The notes below the pieces were generated by a model. The model worked only from the letters and a program-made list of their open reading frames with translations, was not told the DNA's origin and did no database searches. 64,000 nt of DNA from an uncultured Gammaproteobacteria bacterium (GTDB lineage Bacteria; Pseudomonadota; Gammaproteobacteria; Steroidobacterales; XN24). Of the stretch, positions 41,862-49,284 are shown piece by piece; within the stretch, counting starts at the first letter, position 1, and every line of letters starts with the position of its first letter. The stretch lies in assembly GCA_947259915.1 (NCBI GenBank), contig CAMYOC010000053.1, positions 1 through 64,000 of the forward strand, in the 5' to 3' direction. Both the position numbers and the translations under genes were made by a program.

Positions 41862-44072
41862 ATGCTTGAGAGAATTCGAATCCCGCTGGGCCTGTTTTGC
41901 TGCCTGCTGTGCGCCATCCAGGCCGCGGCTGCGGTGACGACTGTCGATGAGGAGGCTGCCCGGCCCCGGGTCGGCCTGGTTTTGAGCGGCGGCGGCGCGC
42001 GTGGCGGGGCCCACGTCGGCGTACTGCAGGTCCTGGAGGAGATGCGGGTGCCGGTGGACTTCGTGGCCGGCACCAGCATGGGCGCGACCGCCGGCGGCCT
42101 CTACGCGTCGGGCATGAACTCTCAGCAGATCATCAAGGCCCTGGGCGGCATCAACTGGGAGGTGGTGCTCGACGACCGGGAAGAGCGCAAGGACCGCAGT
42201 TTTCGGCGCAAGGCGGACGATCGCCTGCTGCCGGTCAAGGCCAAACCGGGTGTCGATCTGCGCCATGCAGAGCTGAAGCTGCCGGCTGGCTTGATCCTGG
42301 GCCAAAAGATCGGGCTGTTGCTGCGCGATCTGACCCTGCCGGTGGCCGGCATCTCGGACTTCGACCAGCTGCCGACCCCGTTCCGCGCTGTGACCACGGA
42401 TATCGGCGTGGGCACAGCGTTCGTGGTCCGGGACGGCAATCTGGCCGATGCCATGCGCGCCAGCATGTCGGTGCCGGGAGCGATCGCGCCGCTGCGGCTG
42501 GACGGTCGTCTGCTGGTGGATGGTGGCGTCACCAACAATCTGCCGATCAACGTGGCTCGGGACATGGGCGCCGATGTGTTGATCGTGGTGGATATCAGCA
42601 CGCCGATGCGCGATCCGGAAGACGTCGATTCGCTGCTGACGATCACCGACCAGCTGATCAACATCATGACCCGTGGCAACACGGAAGCGCAGCTGGCGAC
42701 CCTGACCGCGAGCGATATCCAGATCATCCCCGATCTGGGCGATATCACTACAACGGACTTCGAGCGCACCATCGAGGCGGTCCCTGCCGGTTATGCCGCT
42801 GCTTCGGCAGTGCGCGACCGGCTGCAGCGATTGTCGGTCTCGGAGGCCGAGTACCAGCGCTGGCTGGCCGGGCGGGCGCGGCGTACCGAAGGCGCGCCGG
42901 TGATCGAATTTATCCGCGTCGAGAACGACGCCGGCCTCGATCCCGAGCTGCTGTCCGGCATGCTCCGCCAGTCCGTCGGCAAACCCCTGGATGCCCCCGA
43001 ACTGGATCGCGACATCGGCCGCATCTATGGACTGGACGTGTTTGAAAAGGTTTCCTATGAAATCGTCGAGGAACAAGGGCAGAGCGGCCTGCTGGTACAG
43101 GCAGACGCCAAGCCCTGGGGACCGGACTACCTGCAGTTCGGGATTCAGCTGGAGGACAACTTCAGCGGCGACAACCAGTACAACCTCCGCGTCGCTTATC
43201 TGAAGACCGGGCTCAACCGGCTCGGTGGGGAATGGAGGACCGTCGGCGGGATGGGCCAGGACCCTGTGGTCGGTACCGAGCTGTACCAGCCGCTGGACGA
43301 GGATCTGCGTTATTTCGTCAATCCCTCCGCGTCGTTCAACAAGAGCAACATCAATGTCTTCGAGAACAACGACAAGATCGGTGAGTACCGGCTGACAGAC
43401 TGGCGGGTCGAAGTCGCGGGCGGCAGGGAGATCTCCACCTATGGCGAGATCCGTCTCGGTTACACGCGCCGCTGGATCAATGCCAGCCGCCGGGTCGGCG
43501 ATCCGATGACTCTGCCGACCCAGGATTTCGACTCCGGCTCGGTGTTCCTGCGTCTCGGGATCGATCGGCTCAATGACATCGACTTCCCTACGCGCGGCTA
43601 TAGCGGATTCGCCCGTTACGCCTGGCACCGCTCGGAGTTTGGCGATGACTCCGGTTTCGACCAGCTCCGGGTCGGAGTCACTCGCGCGTTCACCTGGGGC
43701 CGCAATACGCTGCTGCCGCGGCTGCGCTTCGAGCAGACCGTGCGAGGTGACCCGCCTATCTACGCGCTGTATCGCGGCGGCGGGTTCCTCAATCTCTCGG
43801 GGTTCGAAACCAATGCGCTGTCCGGCAAGACCTTCGCGTTGGGACAGGTCGTCTTTTACCGGCGCATGAATGACATTACGTTCTTGCCGGTCTATCTGGG
43901 TGGGTCGCTGGAATACGGTGACGCCACCGACGACCTGGATCTGAAGGACATGCGCGGGGCGGGCAGCCTGTTCCTGGGCGTCGATTCGTTTATCGGCCCG
44001 CTCTATCTCGGTGCCGGTCTGGCCGAGGGCGCGGAAACCTCCGCCTATCTGCTTCTCGGGCAGCCGTTCTGA
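41862..44072 (+). CDS. Patatin-like phospholipase with POTRA and outer-membrane barrel (PlpD-like, type Vd)
   Basis: 736 aa from the ATG at 41862, with GAGG ten bases upstream. A signal peptide (LGLFCCLLCAIQAAA) precedes a patatin domain: LVLSGGGARGGAHVGVL oxyanion loop, FVAGTSMGA nucleophile serine, and LLVDGGVTNNLP with the catalytic Asp. Residues ~315-390 look like one POTRA module (EFIRVENDAGLDPELL). The remaining ~350 residues form a BamA/TpsB-type barrel (FSGDNQYNLRVAYLKTGL ... RSEFGDDSGFDQLRV), ending in LLLGQPF. This is the layout of PlpD, whose patatin domain is secreted through its own barrel. Confidence 0.92.
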   Translation: MLERIRIPLGLFCCLLCAIQAAAAVTTVDEEAARPRVGLVLSGGGARGGAHVGVLQVLEEMRVPVDFVAGTSMGATAGGLYASGMNSQQIIKALGGINWEVVLDDREERKDRSFRRKADDRLLPVKAKPGVDLRHAELKLPAGLILGQKIGLLLRDLTLPVAGISDFDQLPTPFRAVTTDIGVGTAFVVRDGNLADAMRASMSVPGAIAPLRLDGRLLVDGGVTNNLPINVARDMGADVLIVVDISTPMRDPEDVDSLLTITDQLINIMTRGNTEAQLATLTASDIQIIPDLGDITTTDFERTIEAVPAGYAAASAVRDRLQRLSVSEAEYQRWLAGRARRTEGAPVIEFIRVENDAGLDPELLSGMLRQSVGKPLDAPELDRDIGRIYGLDVFEKVSYEIVEEQGQSGLLVQADAKPWGPDYLQFGIQLEDNFSGDNQYNLRVAYLKTGLNRLGGEWRTVGGMGQDPVVGTELYQPLDEDLRYFVNPSASFNKSNINVFENNDKIGEYRLTDWRVEVAGGREISTYGEIRLGYTRRWINASRRVGDPMTLPTQDFDSGSVFLRLGIDRLNDIDFPTRGYSGFARYAWHRSEFGDDSGFDQLRVGVTRAFTWGRNTLLPRLRFEQTVRGDPPIYALYRGGGFLNLSGFETNALSGKTFALGQVVFYRRMNDITFLPVYLGGSLEYGDATDDLDLKDMRGAGSLFLGVDSFIGPLYLGAGLAEGAETSAYLLLGQPF

Positions 44073-44087
44073 GACCGGGCCAGGCAT

Positions 44088-44115
44088 AAAAAAACCGCCC
44101 CGAGGGGCGGTTTTT
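44088..44115. terminator. Bidirectional rho-independent terminator
   Basis: CCGCCCC-GA-GGGGCGG is followed by TTTTT on the plus strand and by seven U on the minus strand (run of A at 44088-44094). It serves both the patatin gene and the convergent histone-like gene. Confidence 0.92.
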
Positions 44116-44137
44116 GTCGGCTGTCGAGCTGTCCGGA

Positions 44138-44800
44138 TCAGGCGCGTTTTCTCGAAGCGCGCTTCTTGCTCGCTGCCTTCTTGCGGCTGGCTGGCCGTTT
44201 CTTGGCGGCGGTCTTCTTCCGCGCCGGGCGTCGCTTGGCGGCAGATTTCTTTTTGCCAGCGGCCTTCTTCTTCGTTGCCGGCTTTCTTCTCGTCGCAGCC
44301 TTCTTCTTCGCGACCTTTCTCTTGGCGACCTTCTTCTTCGCCGCCTTCTTCCTGGTGGCCGGTTTCTTCTTCGCTGCTTTCTTCTTGCGCGCGGGTTTCT
44401 TTTTCCCGCCGAAGGTCTTGTCCCACTTCTTCTCAAGTGAGGCGAAGGCCTTTTCGGTGTGGGTGGCCTTGATGAAGTAGGTCCGCGCGTCATTCACCAG
44501 CTGCCGCACCCGCCGCTTGTCTTCCTGGGTGATACGCAGCTCGTCACGCGCGTCTGCCAGCATCTTCTCCAGCTTCTTCATCTGCTGTTTCGCGGCCCGG
44601 GTGCCGGTACGGGCGGTACGCTCGGCCTGGGCCTGAGCCCGTTGACGCAGAGACTTGACCCTCGCCGCAGACCTGTTGCCGCGCTTGATCAGCGTCTGCA
44701 GCTCACGGTTGAGACGTTTGTAGGTCTGAGCGGCAGATTTCGAAAACTGGGAGCGGGCGTCATTGAACGCCTTTTCCAGATCATTGAGATGGTTGGTCAT
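44138..44800 (-). CDS. Histone H1-like/AlgP-type DNA-binding protein
   Basis: 220 aa. Residues 1-125 are helical and charged (LEKAFNDARSQFSKSA, RVKSLRQRAQAQAE). From ~130 to the end the chain is almost entirely Lys, Ala and Arg with scattered Pro and Thr (KKKAAKKKPATRKKAAKKK and similar). This is the architecture of AlgP and other bacterial histone H1-like proteins, which bind DNA non-specifically. The low-complexity tail is prone to repeat-number change. It ends at the shared terminator. Confidence 0.85.
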   Translation of the reverse strand: MTNHLNDLEKAFNDARSQFSKSAAQTYKRLNRELQTLIKRGNRSAARVKSLRQRAQAQAERTARTGTRAAKQQMKKLEKMLADARDELRITQEDKRRVRQLVNDARTYFIKATHTEKAFASLEKKWDKTFGGKKKPARKKKAAKKKPATRKKAAKKKVAKRKVAKKKAATRRKPATKKKAAGKKKSAAKRRPARKKTAAKKRPASRKKAASKKRASRKRA

Positions 44801-45004
44801 GGACGGAGTCCCCCGGGGTTCCTGACGAGTGAGAACGGACGTCGCGATTAATCGCGCGCGTCATTCACTATAGTACAACGCTGATGACGCCGCCACGCGC
44901 CGCGCTGCCGCGGTGCAAGACGGCGCTGACAGCGCATAGAATAGATCGCGATCCGAAAATGTCTCCCAGGACTCCGCCATCCGTGGAGCGAGGTTCGAAT
45001 ATTC

Positions 45005-46003
45005 ATGAGTGAACTGTTTTACGCTGCGGCCTGCCAGACTGATTTTCCGGCGCCGCAGACCCGTGAGGAGATTCCGGCACGGGTCGATCGCATGTGCGAG
45101 ATCGTTGCGCAGACCGTCGTGGGTTATGAGCCGTTCTTCGATGTCCGGCTGCTCGCCTTCCCCGAGTTTGCCCATGCGGTGCCGGTCTATCAGAGCGTGG
45201 CAGAGTTACGGCGCAAGCTGGCCGTGCCGGTGCCGAACGAACACACGGAGCGCTATGTGTCTCTGGCGCGGCAGTTCGGCTGCTATATCCAGACTGGCTC
45301 GTTTTTGGAAGCCGATCCGGAATACCCGGAGCATATATTCAACACTACGGTGCTGGTCGGGCCCGGGGGTGTGTTGAGCAAATATCGCAAGGTGAATCCC
45401 TGGATCCCCTGGGAGGTTCATGCCAGCCCTCACGATATTCCCGGCTACCAGGCGGACCCGTTCCCGGTGGCCGACACCGAGCTCGGCAAGATCGCGGTGG
45501 CCAATTGCTACGACTGGCTGTTTCCAGAGGTGACACGGGAGCTCGCTTTCCGCGGTGCAGAGATCCTCGTGCGGATTTCCGCTTATATGGATCCCTGGGG
45601 CGCCAGCGAGCCCATGGACTGGTGGACGCTGATCAATCGCACCCGGGCGCTGGAGAATTCGGTCTACGTGGTGGCCGCCAATCAGGGCGCGTCGCTGGCC
45701 AACTATCCGCCGTTCAGCTGGCCCGGTGCCAGCATGGTCGTGGACTACGACGGGCGCATCCTGGCCCAGGCTGAGCCAGGACCGGGTGAGAAGGTCGTGG
45801 TGGCACCGATCGACATTGAGCAGCTGCGTCAGCAGCGGGAGCGCCGGCGGGGCCATGACATGCGAGCCCATCTGCGCTCCGGGCTCTACACTTATCTGCA
45901 GCAGCCCGGGCTGGCGCCCGCCGGACCCGGTGAGATCGACGGTGATTCGCTGGAGCTGCGTATAGGCAGCGCCAAGCGCGCGCTGCGTGGGAGCTCGCAG
46001 TGA
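45005..46003 (+). CDS. Carbon-nitrogen hydrolase (nitrilase superfamily)
   Basis: 332 aa. The catalytic triad is visible: Glu in LLAFPEFAHAV, Lys in LSKYRKVNPWIPWE, Cys in VANCYDWLFPEVTREL. VVAANQGA is the usual post-Cys strand, and the C-terminus is extended. The superfamily hydrolyses amides, carbamoyl groups or nitriles; the substrate is unknown. The gene overlaps the TPR/FG-GAP lipoprotein gene by 4 bp, so it heads an operon of exported redox and repeat proteins, an unusual setting for this family. Cytosolic, no signal peptide. Confidence 0.9.
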   Translation: MSELFYAAACQTDFPAPQTREEIPARVDRMCEIVAQTVVGYEPFFDVRLLAFPEFAHAVPVYQSVAELRRKLAVPVPNEHTERYVSLARQFGCYIQTGSFLEADPEYPEHIFNTTVLVGPGGVLSKYRKVNPWIPWEVHASPHDIPGYQADPFPVADTELGKIAVANCYDWLFPEVTRELAFRGAEILVRISAYMDPWGASEPMDWWTLINRTRALENSVYVVAANQGASLANYPPFSWPGASMVVDYDGRILAQAEPGPGEKVVVAPIDIEQLRQQRERRRGHDMRAHLRSGLYTYLQQPGLAPAGPGEIDGDSLELRIGSAKRALRGSSQ

Positions 46004-49000
46004 CCATCACAGCGCGCGGGTCAATGGCGTACCGGGCCATGCTGTTCCTCTGTATGTCGTTGGTGCTGGTGGCCTGCGATCGCCCTGGCGAGGGCTTCAA
46101 CGCCGAGGACGTGGCCGCGAACAACCGCGGCGTCGCGCTAATGGGCTACTTCGATTACGCCGCCGCCAGGGATACCTTCGAGGCGCTGGTGCAGCGGCGG
46201 CCGGGCTGGCACGACGCCCGGCTCAACCTGGCTATCGCCACGCTCAATCGGCAGCAGGAGGGGGACGAACAACGGGCGCTCGAGATCGTCAATGCGGTGC
46301 TGCAGGAAGACCCCGAAAATCTGCGCGCCAGCTACATCGCCGGACTGCTGTCTCTCTATCTGGGTGAGACTGAAGCCGCGCTGGCGCGGTTCAACACGGT
46401 GACGGCCGGTGATCCCGATGACGCCTACGCGGCCTATTTCACCGGTCAGGCGCTGGTCCAGCAAGGCGAACTGGCAGCGGCGGCGGCTGCTTATACCCGG
46501 GCCATCGAGCTGGACCCTTATCTGCGCAGCGCCTACTACGGGGCGGCCCTCGTTTTGCGGCGGCTGGATCAGCCCGAGCAGGCGCGGGAGATGCTGGCAG
46601 TCTACGAGCGTTTCCGCGACAACCCGAGGGCCAGGCTGGCTGAATTCAAATACACCAGACTCGGGCCCAAGGGCGCGGCGCTGGCGATCGGACGGGCACA
46701 GGCAGAGCTTGCCACACCACCGTCGGGCGATCTGTTTGCGGTGCCGTTGTCCATCGGACCCGCGCTCGAGGAACAGCTGCGCTCGCTGACCACGGCCGAC
46801 GCCGACAACGACGGCATCCTGGATCTGTTCCTGGTCGCCACTGCGGGCACTCGATTGCTGGCCGGGGCCCCGGACGGTGGCTACACCGAGTCCGCGGGTC
46901 ATCCGCTGGCGGGCATCGTCGATGGCCGGGCAGCGCTTTGGGGCGATGTCGACAACGACGGTGATGTGGATCTGTATCTCTGTCGGCATGGCGCAAACCA
47001 GCTGTGGCTGGCGGAGGCGGGCGGCGCGTGGCGCGAGGCAGGCGCCAGCACCGGCGTCGCCGACGAGGGTGATTGCGCCGACGGTGGCATCGTGGATGCC
47101 GATCACGATGGCGATCTGGATATCTTCGTGGTCAACGGCGATGGTGCGGACGAGTTATTCAGCAACAACGGCGACGGCAGTTTCCGACGCCTCGGCGCCA
47201 GCCAGGGGATCGCCGGCGCCGCGTCGGGGCGGCAATTCCTGGCGGCGGACCTGGACAACGACCGGGATCTGGATTTGCTGATTATCAATCGTGGCGGCGG
47301 CAACGCGATCTGGATCAATGATCGGCTGTGGCAATACCGGGCAGCCGAGGGCTTTGACGACTTTCTTGCGACGGCGTTGCTGGCCGCGACCGTCGCGGAT
47401 ATGGATGCTGACGGCCGTGTGGAGATCCACGGCGTGAGCGAAGACGGCCGTCTGCTGAGCTGGCGCTGGCAGCCGGGCGGCTGGGCGCCGGCAGAACATG
47501 GTGCGGTGTCCGGCGCCAACCCGCAGCTTGCGGTCGCCGATTTTGACGGTGACGGTAGGCTGGAGATGCTGGTTGTCAGCCGCGACGAGATATCCATACG
47601 CGATGCTGCCGGCGCCGTCACCGTCATGGTCGACCAGCCGGGGCCGCTCGGACCGGCGCTGGTACTCAACGCCGACGTAAACGCTGGCCCGGAGCTGGTG
47701 GCACCCGCGGCCGGCAGCTTGCGTCGCTGGCCGGCGGGTCCGGGCCGGCTGCCGTTTCTCGGGCTGAGTCTGAGCGGTAGGGAGGACCAGGGCGACTCCA
47801 TGCGTTCGAACCAGTCGGGGATCGGCGCGCGAGTGTCGCTGCGGCTGCTGGATCGCTGGACCATGACCGCGACTCTGGACCAGGACTCGTCGCCAGGTCA
47901 GAGCCTGCAGCCGCTGTTTATGGGTCTGGGCGGCCAGCCCGATGCGGACTATGTGGCCATCGACTGGTCCGACGGCGTATTCCAGACCGAGCTCGACCTC
48001 GGGCCGGCGCGATTGCACCGTATCGCCGAGACCCAGCGCCAGCTATCGAGTTGCCCGGTGGTGTTCGCGTGGGACGGCGAACAATATCGGTTTATCAGCG
48101 ACGTGTTGGGCGTGGGCGGTCTGGGTTTCCTGATAGAGCCGGGTCTGTATGCGGAGCCGCGGCCCTGGGAATATTTCCTGATGCCGCAGGGCAGTCTGAC
48201 GCCAAAGGACGGTCGTTACGCAATCAAGATCGCCGAGCCGATGGAGGAGAATCTTTATCTGGATACGGCCCGTCTGCACGCATTTGATCTGCCGCCGGGC
48301 TGGGGCATCGTCACTGACGAGCGCATGGCCACCGGCGAGCCAGAGGTGACCGGCCGGCCGATCTTTTTCCGTCAGGAAATGACTCCGGTCGCCGCCACCA
48401 ACGAGCATGGCGAAGCGGTGCTGGACGCGGTAGTTACAGCTGATCATCGTGCGGCGCCGGTCGGAGCGCTGGATGTGCGGTTTATCGGTCTGCTGGCCGC
48501 CGAGCATCAGCTGACACTGGAGTTCGACAGCGTGATCAATCCGCCCGGCAGCAGTCCGGTACTGGTGGTCGACGGCTGGGTCGAGTATCCATATTCCCAG
48601 ACCGTCTTCGCCGCCTGGCAGGCAGGTCTGAGCTATCAATCCGCGAGTCTCGATGCGCGTAGCGGCGACGGCGAATGGCATCGGGTTTATCCGGGCTTTG
48701 GCTACCCTGCGGGCATGCCCCGGGAAATGGCGCTGCCACTGGCGAACCTGCCGGCGGATACCGTTGCGCTGCGTCTGGTCACCAACCAGGAGATCTACTG
48801 GGACCGCATCCGGGTCGTGATGGAGGAGTCGCCACCGCCGGCACTGATCCATACGGTGATGGCGCCGGCGTCGGCGCGTTTGGCCAAGACCGGTTTTGCC
48901 CGACGCAGCACCGCCGCGCAGCGGCTGCCGCATTACGACTACGCGCAGCGTGATGCGTTTTGGGACGCCCGCTATCTGGACGGCTTTTACACCCGTCTGG

Positions 49001-49284
49001 GTGCAGTGGATGCGCTGATCGAGAGTGCCGATGACGCCGTCGCGATCGTTGGTTCCGGGGAGGAAGTGGATCTGAGTTTCGATGCTCCCGCCGCGGTGGC
49101 GCCGGGCTGGACCCGTCGCTTCGTGCTGGAAGCCCGGGGCTGGGCCAAGGACATGGATCTGTATACCCGGGACGGTGGCCGGGTCGGGCCGCTGCCACGC
49201 CGGATTCACGGGGACGCAAGCTTGGATGCCCGCCGCCAGGTCCTGCACGAGCGCTACAACGTGCGCTTCCAGACCGGACGCTGA
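46000..49284 (+). CDS. Lipoprotein with TPR and FG-GAP repeats (CRTAC1-like)
   Basis: 1094 aa. Start GTG at 46000 overlaps the nitrilase stop; an ATG at 46024 is possible. The signal sequence ends in LVLVAC, a good lipobox. Residues ~40-215 are TPRs (AARDTFEALVQRRPGW ... AAAAYTRAIELDPYLR). Then come FG-GAP/VCBS units with calcium-binding DxDxDG patterns: DADNDGILDLFLV, DVDNDGDVDLYL, DADHDGDLDIFVV. The C-terminal ~500 residues include an ASPIC/UnbV-like region and a further beta-rich domain with VFAWDGEQYRFISDV. Such proteins are exported, and many sit near multiheme cytochromes, as here. Function is unknown. Confidence 0.87.
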   Translation: MTITARGSMAYRAMLFLCMSLVLVACDRPGEGFNAEDVAANNRGVALMGYFDYAAARDTFEALVQRRPGWHDARLNLAIATLNRQQEGDEQRALEIVNAVLQEDPENLRASYIAGLLSLYLGETEAALARFNTVTAGDPDDAYAAYFTGQALVQQGELAAAAAAYTRAIELDPYLRSAYYGAALVLRRLDQPEQAREMLAVYERFRDNPRARLAEFKYTRLGPKGAALAIGRAQAELATPPSGDLFAVPLSIGPALEEQLRSLTTADADNDGILDLFLVATAGTRLLAGAPDGGYTESAGHPLAGIVDGRAALWGDVDNDGDVDLYLCRHGANQLWLAEAGGAWREAGASTGVADEGDCADGGIVDADHDGDLDIFVVNGDGADELFSNNGDGSFRRLGASQGIAGAASGRQFLAADLDNDRDLDLLIINRGGGNAIWINDRLWQYRAAEGFDDFLATALLAATVADMDADGRVEIHGVSEDGRLLSWRWQPGGWAPAEHGAVSGANPQLAVADFDGDGRLEMLVVSRDEISIRDAAGAVTVMVDQPGPLGPALVLNADVNAGPELVAPAAGSLRRWPAGPGRLPFLGLSLSGREDQGDSMRSNQSGIGARVSLRLLDRWTMTATLDQDSSPGQSLQPLFMGLGGQPDADYVAIDWSDGVFQTELDLGPARLHRIAETQRQLSSCPVVFAWDGEQYRFISDVLGVGGLGFLIEPGLYAEPRPWEYFLMPQGSLTPKDGRYAIKIAEPMEENLYLDTARLHAFDLPPGWGIVTDERMATGEPEVTGRPIFFRQEMTPVAATNEHGEAVLDAVVTADHRAAPVGALDVRFIGLLAAEHQLTLEFDSVINPPGSSPVLVVDGWVEYPYSQTVFAAWQAGLSYQSASLDARSGDGEWHRVYPGFGYPAGMPREMALPLANLPADTVALRLVTNQEIYWDRIRVVMEESPPPALIHTVMAPASARLAKTGFARRSTAAQRLPHYDYAQRDAFWDARYLDGFYTRLGAVDALIESADDAVAIVGSGEEVDLSFDAPAAVAPGWTRRFVLEARGWAKDMDLYTRDGGRVGPLPRRIHGDASLDARRQVLHERYNVRFQTGR

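Noticed and set aside
41856-44426. 856-codon minus-strand open frame opposite the patatin gene
   Set aside because: Product is low-complexity and matches no fold, while the plus strand encodes a complete patatin-POTRA-barrel protein.
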